From Phycicoccus jejuensis (lineage in GTDB: Bacteria > Actinomycetota > Actinomycetes > Actinomycetales > Dermatophilaceae), in the NCBI RefSeq assembly GCF_000720925.1, contig NZ_JOEE01000008.1, positions 186,001 through 250,000 of the forward strand: a DNA stretch of 64,000 bases. The letters run 5' to 3'. Made by a program: the position numbers and the translations under genes. A model generated the notes under the pieces. The model had not been told where the DNA came from, ran no database searches, and was given only the letters and a program-made list of their open reading frames with translations. Shown in pieces: positions 47,269 through 56,001 of this stretch. Numbering within the stretch: position 1 is the stretch's first letter; every line of letters starts with the position of its first letter.

Positions 47269-50268
47269 CTAGGCCGCGGGGGCGGCGTCGCCGGCACGGA
47301 CGGCGACGCCGCTCCCGGACACCCCCTTGGTCACGACGACCTGGTGGGTGATGCGCGAGCGCAGGTCGGCGACGTGGCTGACGACACCGACGGCGCGGCC
47401 GCCCTCACGCAGCCCGTCGAGCACCGACACGACCTGCTCGAGGCTGTCGTCGTCGAGGCTGCCGAATCCCTCGTCGACGAACAGCGTGCCGAGGTCGAGG
47501 CCGCCGACCTCCTCGCGGACGGCGTCGGCGAGGCCGAGCGCGAGGGCGAGGGAGGCCATGAACGCCTCGCCGCCGGACAGCGTGGCGGTGTCGCGGACGC
47601 GGCCGGTCCACTGGTCGAGGACCTTGAGGCCGAGCCCGGACCGCGCCCCGCGGGCCGCGCGGTCGTCGGAGTGCTCGAGCAGGTAGCGGCCGGCGCCCAT
47701 GACGGCGAGCCGCTCGTTGGCCAGGGCGGCGACCTTCTCGAGGCGGGCGGCGAGCACGAACGCGCTGAGGCGCATCCGGAAGGTGTTGTCCGCGCCGGTC
47801 CCGGCGACGGTGTCGGCGAGGTCGCGCACTCGCGCGTGGCGCTCGGCGAGGCGCACGACGAGCGCGGCCTGCTCCTCCAGCGCCGGGCGCAGGCGGTCCA
47901 GGGCCCGGCCGGCGCGCACGAGGACGTCGTGGGCCGCGCTGCCGGCGAGGACGGCGCGCCGGGCGGCGCCGTGGGCCTCGACCAGGGCCGGGAGGTCGGG
48001 TGCGGGGGAGGCGAGGGCGACCGCGACGTCCGGGTCGTCGAGCACGGCGCGGGCGGCGGCGCGGTCGCGGCCGTGCGCGAGGACGAGGTCGCGCAGCCGG
48101 TCCGTCTCGGCGACCGGGAGGAGCGCGGCGGCCACCTCGTCGACGGCGGCGAAGCCGGCCTCGGCGAGGGCGGCCTCGAGGGCGGCGGCCGCCTCGTCCC
48201 GCCGCTGGTGGGCGGCCACGAGGGCGTCCTGCTCGTGGGCGAGGGAGGCGAGCACCCGGTGCACGGACCGGTGGTGCGCCGGCTCGGTGCCGCGGCACGG
48301 GCAGTCGGCGTGCGCGGCGAGGTCCTCGGCCAGCCGGTCGCGGACGGACTCGGCCTCGGCGGTGACCTCGCCGAGCCGCTCCTCGAGCGTGCCGAGCGTC
48401 GTCGCGGTCTGCTCGACGAGGGTGGACAGGCGCTCGGCCTCCGCCCCGGCCCGGGCCTGCTCGGCGGTGGCCTCGGCGAGACGGTGCTCGGCGGCGCGGG
48501 CCTGCGCGAGGGATGCGGTGGCCGCGTCGCGCGCCGCCACCACCGTGCTGCGGTCGGCGCCCTCGAGGACCTCGCGTCGGGTGCGGACGGCCGCGTCGAG
48601 GGCGCCGGCGCGGGCCTCGAGCCCGGAGAGCGTGGCGCGCGCGGCGCTCGCCTCGTCCTCGGCGGCGGCCAGCTGCTGCGGCGTGACGGGGTCCGTGGCG
48701 TGGGCGGGCCTCGGGTGCTCGGTGCCGCCGCAGACCGGGCACGGCTCACCCACGGCGAGCGCCGTCGCGAGCTCGGCGGCCATCTCGTCGAGGCGGCGCT
48801 GGCGCAGCCCGATGAGGTCCGCGAGCCGCTCGGAGAGGGCGTCGCGGGCCGCGAGCAGCGCCGGGTCGAGGGCCGCCCGCGCGGCCCGGTCGGCCTCGAC
48901 CTCGTCGAGCAGGGCGAGCCGGCGCTCCTCCTCGGCGACGGCGGCGGCGAGGTCGGTGGTGCGCCCGCCCTCGACGCTGAGCCGGGTGACGAGGGCGGCG
49001 GCGTCCGCGGCGAGCGTGCGCGCGGCCGGGAGCTCGAGCAGAAGCCGCGCGTGCCGGGCGCGGAGGGTCTCGGCCCGGGCGGTGCCCTCCGCGAGCGCCG
49101 TCCCGAGGTCGCGAGCGGCCTCGGTGTGCCGGGCGACGGCGGCGACGGTGTCGTCGAGGGCGGCGACCTGCTCGGCGAGGAGGTCGGCGTCGTCGCAGAC
49201 CTCGACCCCGAGGTCCGCGACGCGGCGACGCCCGTCTCCGACGGCGCGCTCGAGGTCGGTGACCTCGCGCCCGAGCCGCTCGACCGCGGCGAGGTGGCCG
49301 CGCAGGCCGGCGGCGCGGTCTGCGGCCTCGAGCCGGCGGGTGCGCGCGTCGTGCTCGGGGGCGGCGGCCTCCAGCGCGTCGAGCCGTGCCTGCGCCGCCT
49401 CGCCCCGGGCGCGGGCCGCGGCGACGGCCCGGCCGTCGGCGAGCGCCTGCTGGGCGGCGCCCTCGGCGCCCTCGGCCGCGTCGAGGGCGGCCAGCGAGTC
49501 GGTGAGGCGCTCGGCGAGGTCGGCGGCGACGGCACCGAGCCGGTCCTGAAGCTGCTCGAGGGGGCCTTCGGCGAGGGCGGTGTCGGCGTCGGCCGTCGCG
49601 AGCGGCTCGAGGGCGTCCGCGAGCCGCAGCAGGTCGGCGTCCAGCGCCGAGCGGGCCTCGTCGAGCTCCGCGGCGCCGGTGCGACGGGTCTCGGCCAGCC
49701 ACTGCTCGACGTCGGAGTACACGCCGATGTCGAAGAGCCGCTCGAGCAGCGCGCGTCGCTCCTCGGGCTCGGCGCGCAGGAAGCGCGCGAACTCGCCCTG
49801 CGGGAGCAGCACGACGGTGGAGAACTGCTGCAGGCCCATCCCGAGCAGGTCCTTGACGACGTCGGCGACCTCGTCGTGCCGGGTGCTCAGCGCCGCCCAG
49901 CGCCCGGACCGCAGCTCCTCGAGGACGACCGAGGGCTGCACGCGGGTCGTGCCGTCGCCGCGGCGCTTGGGGCGGTACCACTCCGGGGAGCGGGTGATGC
50001 GCAGGCGCCGGCCGGCGACCGTCACCTCGAGCACGACCTCGGGCGGGGTCTCGGCGTCGGCGTGGTCGGAGCGCAGCGAGCGCCGCGAGCGACTGCCCGG
50101 GACGTCGGCGTAGAGCGCGAAGCAGACGGCGTCGAGGAGGCTGGTCTTGCCGGCGCCGGTCGGGCCGTGGACGAGGAAGAGCCCCGCGGACGCGGCGGCG
50201 TCGAGGTCGACGTCGACGCGCCCGGCGAAGGGCCCGAAGGCCTGGACCTCGAGGCGGTGGATCCTCAC
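47269..50268 (-). CDS. sbcC: Nuclease SbcCD subunit C (SMC-like ATPase)
   Basis: A 999-residue Rad50-type ATPase that drives SbcD on hairpins and DNA ends. The N-terminal half-site has IHRLEVQAFGPFAGR and the P-loop GPTGAGKTSLLDAVCFALY. Two long Ala/Glu-rich coiled coils flank the zinc hook GEPCPVCGGTEHP. The C-terminal half has LSGGEAFMASLALALGLAD and TLFVDEGFGSLDDD. The start is the GTG at 50268 overlapping the sbcD stop. A second Cys-rich spot (HADCPCRGTE) lies in the descending coil and is unusual. The gene is convergent with gcvP. Confidence 0.94.
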   Translation of the reverse strand: MRIHRLEVQAFGPFAGRVDVDLDAAASAGLFLVHGPTGAGKTSLLDAVCFALYADVPGSRSRRSLRSDHADAETPPEVVLEVTVAGRRLRITRSPEWYRPKRRGDGTTRVQPSVVLEELRSGRWAALSTRHDEVADVVKDLLGMGLQQFSTVVLLPQGEFARFLRAEPEERRALLERLFDIGVYSDVEQWLAETRRTGAAELDEARSALDADLLRLADALEPLATADADTALAEGPLEQLQDRLGAVAADLAERLTDSLAALDAAEGAEGAAQQALADGRAVAAARARGEAAQARLDALEAAAPEHDARTRRLEAADRAAGLRGHLAAVERLGREVTDLERAVGDGRRRVADLGVEVCDDADLLAEQVAALDDTVAAVARHTEAARDLGTALAEGTARAETLRARHARLLLELPAARTLAADAAALVTRLSVEGGRTTDLAAAVAEEERRLALLDEVEADRAARAALDPALLAARDALSERLADLIGLRQRRLDEMAAELATALAVGEPCPVCGGTEHPRPAHATDPVTPQQLAAAEDEASAARATLSGLEARAGALDAAVRTRREVLEGADRSTVVAARDAATASLAQARAAEHRLAEATAEQARAGAEAERLSTLVEQTATTLGTLEERLGEVTAEAESVRDRLAEDLAAHADCPCRGTEPAHHRSVHRVLASLAHEQDALVAAHQRRDEAAAALEAALAEAGFAAVDEVAAALLPVAETDRLRDLVLAHGRDRAAARAVLDDPDVAVALASPAPDLPALVEAHGAARRAVLAGSAAHDVLVRAGRALDRLRPALEEQAALVVRLAERHARVRDLADTVAGTGADNTFRMRLSAFVLAARLEKVAALANERLAVMGAGRYLLEHSDDRAARGARSGLGLKVLDQWTGRVRDTATLSGGEAFMASLALALGLADAVREEVGGLDLGTLFVDEGFGSLDDDSLEQVVSVLDGLREGGRAVGVVSHVADLRSRITHQVVVTKGVSGSGVAVRAGDAAPAA

Positions 50269-51437
50269 GCCGCGCCCGCTCCCCGGCTCGACGCGACGCC
50301 CTCGTCGTCGGCGAGGCCGCGGGCGACGCGCGCCGCGGTGACGGCCTCGTCGAGCAGGCCCCGCTCCTCCTCGTCGACGGGGCGCCCGCCCCGCACGTGG
50401 TCGAGGAAGTCGCAGCAGACGTCGACGACGGAGGCCGCCTGCACCCGCGAGGCGTAGGAGCGCAGCGGCACGGCGGCGCCCTCGGGCTCGAAGCGCAGCT
50501 CGAGGGTGTGCGGGAAGCGCCGGCGGACCTGTTCCATCGCGCCGATCGGGCGGGCGGCGTCGGTGAGCGTGACCTGGCACCACGCGCGCTCGGCCGGTGC
50601 GTGCCGCGGGTCGGCGAGCAGGTCCTCGAGGGTGCCGCGCAGCACGGCGAGGGGACGCTCGACCGGCGCGTCGACCTCGGTGACGACCGGCTTCGCCCCG
50701 CCGAGGTCGACGAGCAGGGCACCCTTGGTGTGGCCGTGCTCGCTGAAGCTCATGGCGACGGGGGAGCCGCTGTAGCGCACGGTGTCGGAGACGCGCTGGC
50801 GCCCGTGCAGGTGCCCGAGCGCCGCGTAGTCGACCCCGTCGAGGACGTCGAGCGGCACGGCGGCCACCCCGCCGACGGCGATGTCGCGCTCGGAGTCGCT
50901 GGAGAACCCCCCGGAGACGAAGGCGTGGGCCATGACGACGGTGCGCCCCCCACGGGTCGCCGCGTCGGCGCGCACGCGGTCGAGGGCCGCCCGCAGCACC
51001 GCGGCGTGGGTGCGCTCGGGAGCGCCGAGGGCGTCGGCGACGAGGGCGGGCTCGAGGTAGGGGAGGGGGTGCACGGCGACGTCGCCGACGAGCACCGGCC
51101 GGCCGACGTCGGCCACGGAGGTACGGATGTGCACGCCGGCGCGCTCGAGCAGGCCCGAGGCGAACCCGAGCCGCACCGCCGAGTCGTGGTTGCCGCTGGA
51201 GACGACGACCTGCGCACCCGCGTCGACGACCCGCTCGAGGGTCTGCGACAGCAGCGCGACCGTGTCGGGAGCCGGCATCGCCCGGTCGTAGACGTCGCCG
51301 CTGACGAGGACGGCGTCGACCCGCTCGGTGCGCACGACCTCGACGAGGTGGTCGAGGTGGGCCGCCTGGGCAGCGAGGAGCCCGACCCCGTGGAACGAGC
51401 GTCCCAGGTGCCAGTCGGAGGTGTGGAGGAACCGCAC
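50265..51437 (-). CDS. sbcD: Nuclease SbcCD subunit D (Mre11-type)
   Basis: Metallophosphoesterase nuclease of 390 residues. All Mre11 metal motifs are seen: DWHLGRSF, SGDVYDRAMP, SSGNHDSAVRLG, MAHAFVSGG and GHLHGRQ. The C-terminal part, which binds SbcC, has the capping domain. I chose the GTG at 51437, which begins RFLHTSDWHLG after a TAGCGT -10 box 7 nt upstream; a GTG seven codons further upstream is possible but would overlap that box. The stop overlaps the sbcC start. Confidence 0.93.
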   Translation of the reverse strand: MRFLHTSDWHLGRSFHGVGLLAAQAAHLDHLVEVVRTERVDAVLVSGDVYDRAMPAPDTVALLSQTLERVVDAGAQVVVSSGNHDSAVRLGFASGLLERAGVHIRTSVADVGRPVLVGDVAVHPLPYLEPALVADALGAPERTHAAVLRAALDRVRADAATRGGRTVVMAHAFVSGGFSSDSERDIAVGGVAAVPLDVLDGVDYAALGHLHGRQRVSDTVRYSGSPVAMSFSEHGHTKGALLVDLGGAKPVVTEVDAPVERPLAVLRGTLEDLLADPRHAPAERAWCQVTLTDAARPIGAMEQVRRRFPHTLELRFEPEGAAVPLRSYASRVQAASVVDVCCDFLDHVRGGRPVDEEERGLLDEAVTAARVARGLADDEGVASSRGAGAA

Positions 51438-51444
51438 GGGGTCC

Positions 51445-51450
51445 ACGCTA
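51445..51450 (-). promoter_or_regulatory. -10 hexamer TAGCGT, leaderless promoter of sbcDC
   Basis: On the minus strand TAGCGT lies 7 nt before the chosen sbcD GTG at 51437. Confidence 0.45.
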
Positions 51451-51529
51451 GGAGACACCCCCGACAGCCCCGTGGACCGAAACGCGGCTCCGGCTTCCGC
51501 GCCCCCACCGGATGTGGTTGGTTGTCGTC

Positions 51530-53011
51530 ATGGGTGCGGAGGTCACGGCGCAGAGCTACTCGCGCGAGGAGCGTCAGCGGTACCGCGAGAAGGTGCGTCA
51601 GAACCTCGACGTCTTCGAGCGGATGCTCACGACGAGCTCGTTCGAGTTCGACCGGCCGATGACCGGCCTCGAGATCGAGCTCAACCTCGTCGACGAGCAG
51701 CAGGACCCGCACTTCCACAACGCGGCCGTCCTCGAGGCCATCGCGGACCCCGGCTACCAGACCGAGCTGGCGCGCTACAACATCGAGCTCAACGTGCCGC
51801 CGCGGCCGCTGCCGGGCGACTCCGCGATCGAGCTCGAGCACGACCTGCGCGAGAGCCTCAACGCCGCCGACCAGGCGGCCAAGGAGGTGGGCTCGAAGAT
51901 CGTCGCGATCGGCATCCTCCCGACGATCATGCCCGAGCACTACGAGGGCGACTGGATCAGCGCGAACAACCGGTACACCGCCCTCAACGACTCGATCGTC
52001 CTGGCCCGCGGCGAGGACGTCTACCTCGACATCGAGGGCCCGACGGGGGAGCGGGTGGCGACGTACTGCTCCTCGATCGCCCCCGAGTCGGCGTGCACGT
52101 CGGTGCAGCTGCACCTCCAGGTCGCGCCGCACGAGTTCGCGCAGCACTGGAACGCGGCCCAGGCGCTGTCGTCGGTGCAGCTGGCCCTGGCCGCCAACAG
52201 CCCGTACTTCTTCGGCAAGCGCCTGCACGCCGAGACGCGCATCGAGCTGTTCAGCCAGGCCACCGACACCCGCCCCATCGAGCTGAAGAACCAGGGCGTG
52301 CGCCCGCGCGTCTTCTTCGGCGAGCGCTGGATCACCTCCATCTTCGACCTCTTCGAGGAGAACGTCCGCTACTTCCCGACCCTCCTCGCCGAGATCACCG
52401 ACGAGGACCCGATGGCCAAGCTCGAGGCCGGGGTCGCGCCCGAGCTCGCCGAGCTGCGCCTGCACAACGGCACGGTCTACCGCTGGAACCGTCCGATCTA
52501 CGACATCGTCGGCGGGACCCCGCACCTACGGGTCGAGAACCGCGTCCTGCCCGCCGGCCCGACGATCGCCGACGTCCTCGCGAACGCCGCCTTCTACTAC
52601 GGCGCGGTGCGCCACCTCGCGGCCGCCGACCGGCCGGTCTGGACGAAGATGAGCTTCGCCGCCTGCGCCGACAACTTCGAGCGGGCGGCCCGCTCGGGGA
52701 TGGACGCGCGCCTGTACTGGCCGGGCTTCGGCGAGGTCTCGGCCGACGAGCTCGTCCTGCGCCACCTGCTGCCGATGGCCCACGAGGGGCTGCGGTCGTG
52801 GGGCGTCTCGGACGCCGTGCGCGAGCGCTACCTCGGCATCATCGAGGGGCGGGCGACGACGGGCGTCAACGGCGCCGAGTGGCAGACCCGCACGGTCGAG
52901 CACCTCGAGGCGCAGGGGCACGGCCGGCGCGACGCGCTGCGCCGGATGCTCGCCCGCTACTCCGAGCTGATGGACTCCAACGAGCCGGTGCACACCTGGC
53001 CGCTGCCGTAG
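51530..53011 (+). CDS. Glutamate-cysteine ligase family protein (GCS2 fold)
   Basis: A 493-residue carboxylate-amine ligase of the GCS2 family. TGLEIELNLVDEQ holds the metal-binding acidic pair typical of the fold, and YNIELNVPPRPL and TSVQLHLQVAPHEF are further core strands. Family members join an amino acid to a carboxylate using ATP, but the substrate of this actinobacterial subgroup is not established. It is not MshC of mycothiol synthesis. The ATG at 51530 is preferred; an ATG six codons upstream is possible. It is divergent from sbcDC. Confidence 0.85.
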   Translation: MGAEVTAQSYSREERQRYREKVRQNLDVFERMLTTSSFEFDRPMTGLEIELNLVDEQQDPHFHNAAVLEAIADPGYQTELARYNIELNVPPRPLPGDSAIELEHDLRESLNAADQAAKEVGSKIVAIGILPTIMPEHYEGDWISANNRYTALNDSIVLARGEDVYLDIEGPTGERVATYCSSIAPESACTSVQLHLQVAPHEFAQHWNAAQALSSVQLALAANSPYFFGKRLHAETRIELFSQATDTRPIELKNQGVRPRVFFGERWITSIFDLFEENVRYFPTLLAEITDEDPMAKLEAGVAPELAELRLHNGTVYRWNRPIYDIVGGTPHLRVENRVLPAGPTIADVLANAAFYYGAVRHLAAADRPVWTKMSFAACADNFERAARSGMDARLYWPGFGEVSADELVLRHLLPMAHEGLRSWGVSDAVRERYLGIIEGRATTGVNGAEWQTRTVEHLEAQGHGRRDALRRMLARYSELMDSNEPVHTWPLP

Positions 53012-53015
53012 GGCG

Positions 53016-53624
53016 TCAGCCGGTGGGCCGGTCGCGCGCGTTCCAGGCGAGGATGGCCGGGCGCCCGTGCTCCTGCCCGAGGACGCACAGCGCCCCCGCG
53101 TCGAGGACGACGCAGGCCCCGAACCGCGGCTCCTGCCTCAGGTAGGTCGCGGTGAGGACGCGCAGGGCGTGGCCGTGCCCGACGAGGACGACGTCGCCCG
53201 TGGCGAGGTCGGGCTCCACCCGCTGCAGCACCCGCGAGGCCCGCGCCGCGACCTCCTCGACGGTCTCACCGGGGGTGTCGCCGGGGACCACGCCGTCCTC
53301 GAACACGGTCCACGCGTCGCCGCCGCGCCGTTCGCGCACCTGTGGGGTCGTCAGCCCCTCGTAGCCCCCGTAGTCCCACTCGTGCAGGTCCGGGTCGACC
53401 CGGTCCACCCGCAGCCCGGCCAGCTCCGCGGTGCGCCGGGCCCGCTGGAGCGGGGAGGACACGACGCGGGCGACGTCGAAGGTGCCGAGCGGCCCCCGCA
53501 GCGCCGCGGCGTCGCGCTCGCCGGCCGACGTCAGCGGCAGGTCGGTCCGACCGGTGTGCCGTCCGGTGGCGGACCACTCGGTCTCGCCGTGACGGAGCAG
53601 GACGAGGCGGCCGCGTGAGGACAT
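53016..53624 (-). CDS. Histidine phosphatase family protein
   Basis: A 202-residue phosphoglycerate-mutase-like phosphatase. The phosphohistidine is in LVLLRHGETEW; the second catalytic site is VLVGHGHALRVL, and SSPLQRARRTAEL is the substrate-site strand. This is the cobC/GpmB-like branch, with unknown substrate. I chose the ATG at 53624 with GGAAGGA upstream; longer versions run into the divergent OsmC gene. It ends 5 nt from the convergent GCS2 gene. Confidence 0.88.
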   Translation of the reverse strand: MSSRGRLVLLRHGETEWSATGRHTGRTDLPLTSAGERDAAALRGPLGTFDVARVVSSPLQRARRTAELAGLRVDRVDPDLHEWDYGGYEGLTTPQVRERRGGDAWTVFEDGVVPGDTPGETVEEVAARASRVLQRVEPDLATGDVVLVGHGHALRVLTATYLRQEPRFGACVVLDAGALCVLGQEHGRPAILAWNARDRPTG

Positions 53625-53709
53625 GCCCGCATCCTTCCAGCCCCCGGGTGACAGGATGGCGCCCGCGGCCGGCGGACGTCGGCCCCGGACCCGAGAGGAC
53701 GGAGCAGGC

Positions 53710-54162
53710 ATGGTGCAGCCCCAGGAGGTGACCGGCGGGACCGGGCTCGGCCACCGCAGCGTGTCGATGACCCGCGTCGGCAAGGGCCTCTACGAGGTGA
53801 CCAACGAGCGCGGCGGCACGATGCTCGTCGGCGGTGGCGGCGACTCGCCGGACTTCACGCCGGTCGAGCTCTTCCTCGTCTCGATGGCCGCCTGCAGCGC
53901 GACCGACGTCGACTTCATCACGAGCCGGATCGCCGAGCCGACCTCCTTCGACGTCGTGTCCGAGGGCGAGAAGAGCAAGGACGAGGGCGGCAACCACCTC
54001 TCCGACATCGAGATCACCTTCCGCGTGCGCTTCCCCGAGGGCGCCGACGGCGACCGCGCCCGCCAGCGCCTGCCGCGGGCCATCGCCCAGAGTGGTGACC
54101 GCCTGTGCACCGTCTCGCGCACCGTGCAGCGCGGCGCCCCGGTGACGTACCACGAGGACTGA
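53710..54162 (+). CDS. OsmC/Ohr-family peroxiredoxin-like protein
   Basis: A 150-residue protein of the OsmC family. Both redox cysteines are present, in SMAACSATDVDF and in GDRLCTVSRT, so it should reduce hydroperoxides. It belongs to the broad YhfA/OsmC branch rather than classic Ohr. The ATG has CGGAG about 8 nt upstream. It diverges from the phosphatase gene with 85 bp between starts. Confidence 0.87.
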   Translation: MVQPQEVTGGTGLGHRSVSMTRVGKGLYEVTNERGGTMLVGGGGDSPDFTPVELFLVSMAACSATDVDFITSRIAEPTSFDVVSEGEKSKDEGGNHLSDIEITFRVRFPEGADGDRARQRLPRAIAQSGDRLCTVSRTVQRGAPVTYHED

Positions 54163-54170
54163 CGCGGGCC

Positions 54171-54176
54171 TAGGCT
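54171..54176 (+). promoter_or_regulatory. -10 hexamer TAGGCT, leaderless promoter of the YciO gene
   Basis: TAGGCT ends 6 nt before the ATG at 54183. Confidence 0.5.
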
Positions 54177-54182
54177 GACGGG

Positions 54183-54806
54183 ATGGCGCGCTACCTCGAC
54201 GTCCACCCGGTCGACCCCCAGCCGCGCTCGATCGCGCAGACCGTGGCCGTGCTCGACGAGGGCGGCCTCGTCGCGTACCCCACCGACTCCGGCTACGCGC
54301 TCGGGGCCCGGATGGGCGACCAGCAGGCCAAGGAGCGGATCCGGACGATCCGCCGGCTCGACGACCGCCACCACTACACGCTCGTCTGCCGCGACTTCGC
54401 GCAGCTCGGGCAGCTGGTCCACGTCGACAACCACGTCTTCCGCGCGGTCAAGGCGGCCACCCCCGGGCCGTACACGTTCATCCTCCCGGCGACGCACGAG
54501 GTGCCCCGGCGGCTGCTGCACCCGAAGAAGCGCACGGTCGGCGTCCGCATCCCCGAGCACCCGGTCGTCCGGGCGCTGCTCGCGGCGCTCGGCGAGCCGA
54601 TGCTCTCCTCGACGCTCATCCTCCCCGGCGAGAGCGAGCCGATGACCGACGGCTGGAGCGTCAAGGAGGAGCTCGACCACGTGGTCGACGTGGTCATCGA
54701 CTCGGGGGAGTGCGGCACCGAGCCCACGACGGTCGTCGACTTCACCGGCGCCGACCCGTCGGGCGAGGTCGTCCGCCAGGGGGCGGGGGCCTGGCCCGTA
54801 CGCTGA
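54183..54806 (+). CDS. YciO/YrdC/Sua5-family protein
   Basis: A 207-residue single-domain protein of the YrdC fold. The sequence HPVDPQPRSIAQTVAVL, LVAYPTDSGYALGA, HHYTLVCRDFAQL and TPGPYTFILPAT follows E. coli YciO closely. YrdC/Sua5 enzymes make threonylcarbamoyl-AMP for tRNA t6A; YciO is a paralogue with weak or uncertain activity. The essential Sua5 is probably elsewhere. A leaderless-type promoter lies in front. Confidence 0.88.
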   Translation: MARYLDVHPVDPQPRSIAQTVAVLDEGGLVAYPTDSGYALGARMGDQQAKERIRTIRRLDDRHHYTLVCRDFAQLGQLVHVDNHVFRAVKAATPGPYTFILPATHEVPRRLLHPKKRTVGVRIPEHPVVRALLAALGEPMLSSTLILPGESEPMTDGWSVKEELDHVVDVVIDSGECGTEPTTVVDFTGADPSGEVVRQGAGAWPVR

Positions 54807-55139
54807 GCGAGGCCCGGGGCAGTGGTCGTCGACGTCGCAGTGGTTGTCGGCGTCGCGCCGGACCGGGGTACCCACGGCCTGCGGCGCGACGCCGACGGGT
54901 CTGTGCGCCTCGGCGCCGGTGAGCCGGCCGGCGCCGAGGCGGCGGTGGGTGGTCGGTCCCCGGCCGCGGCCGGAGGGGGAGGACAGGCGGCACCTCGACG
55001 GTGCCGGGCCTGCGGCCGGAGGACCTGCTGACCACCTGCCGACAACGTTATCGCCGGTGGGTCAGGCGGTGGCCAGCGTGGCGTCAGGAGTCGGTCAGGG
55101 TTGCGAACAGTTCGGTCAAGGACCGGTCTGCCGGCGGTC
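54807..55139. other. 333-bp intergenic region between convergent genes
   Basis: No gene is supported. An imperfect 18-bp tandem repeat (54820-54837 and 54838-54855, 16 of 18 identical) starts it. A patch of lower GC lies near 55035-55110. No convincing terminator or promoter is seen. Confidence 0.6.
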
Positions 55140-55964
55140 TCAGCCCTGCTCCTCGCCGCGCAGGACGGCGAGGACGCGCGCGTCGATGCCGCCGGCGGCG
55201 TGCCGGTTCTCGAGATTGGCCTCGCCCATCCACGCCTCGAGCGCGGCCTCGACCTCGCCGGGGTGGCCGAGCGCCGCGAGGCGGGCGCCGACCTCGTCGC
55301 GCAGCTCGCCGGTCAGCGGCCGCACGTCCTGCGCCGTGCCGAAGTACAGCGTCGAGAGGCCGTGCAGGCGGGCGAGCTCGGTCGTCGCGTCCGGGTGGTC
55401 GTCGACCCGCAGGTCCGCGACGACGCCGCTCGCGTCGTAGCCGGCGCCGGGGGCGCGCACGAGGAGGGCAGCGCTCTGCCGGCCGCGGGAGTCGCCGCCG
55501 GCCGCGTCGCCCGCGAGCAGCACCGCCATGAGCCGGGTCTCCAGCGGCAGGTCCGCCTGCGCGCGCCAGGCGGTGACCATCGCCTCGACCACTTCGGGCC
55601 CGGTGAGGATGTTGCCCTGCACGGCGAAGGCGGTGCGCCCGTCGCCCTCGGCCTCGCCGCCGGCCCACGTCATGCAGCCGGACCCGGTGAAGGTCGCGGC
55701 GCCGTCCGGGCCGACGACCCCGACCTGGCGGTCCTCGCGACCGGGGTCGGCCGCCGTGGCCGCGGCGAGGACGGCGGACGTGGCGTCGCCGGCCCGCAGC
55801 CCGGCCTCGAGCTCGTCGAGGTAGGCGACGCGGGCCATCGCCTGGGTCGCGACGGCGCAGACGCCGGGGACGACCCGGGGTACGACGGATCCGACGGCGA
55901 GGAACTTGCTGGCCACGGCGACGCCCCAGGCGTCCCCGTCGCGGGCGGCGATGGAGAAGGTCAT
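55140..55964 (-). CDS. DUF1028 protein (putative Ntn-hydrolase)
   Basis: A 274-residue DUF1028 protein. It opens MTFSIAARDGDAWGVAVASKF, then AVATQAMARVAY, TGSGCMTWAGG and FAVQGNILTG, all family hallmarks. The fold is that of N-terminal-nucleophile hydrolases, but the reaction is unknown. A C-terminal putative peptidoglycan-binding region with LRDEVGARLAALG follows the core, as in longer members. The ATG is 6 nt after a TAGGGT box on the minus strand. Confidence 0.88.
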   Translation of the reverse strand: MTFSIAARDGDAWGVAVASKFLAVGSVVPRVVPGVCAVATQAMARVAYLDELEAGLRAGDATSAVLAAATAADPGREDRQVGVVGPDGAATFTGSGCMTWAGGEAEGDGRTAFAVQGNILTGPEVVEAMVTAWRAQADLPLETRLMAVLLAGDAAGGDSRGRQSAALLVRAPGAGYDASGVVADLRVDDHPDATTELARLHGLSTLYFGTAQDVRPLTGELRDEVGARLAALGHPGEVEAALEAWMGEANLENRHAAGGIDARVLAVLRGEEQG

Positions 55965-55970
55965 GACCCG

Positions 55971-55976
55971 ACCCTA
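55971..55976 (-). promoter_or_regulatory. -10 hexamer TAGGGT, leaderless promoter of the DUF1028 gene
   Basis: On the minus strand TAGGGT lies 6 nt before the ATG at 55964. Confidence 0.5.
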
Positions 55977-56001
55977 GGTCGGCGCCGGGGACGCAGGCGG
56001 G

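Noticed and set aside
54822..55031. Small GTG-start frame of 69 codons in the gap after the YciO gene
   Set aside because: No ribosome-binding site, biased shadow composition and no recognisable motif.
55103..55111. GAACAGTTC as a second LexA box
   Set aside because: The half-sites are one base apart instead of four and it lies between convergent gene ends.
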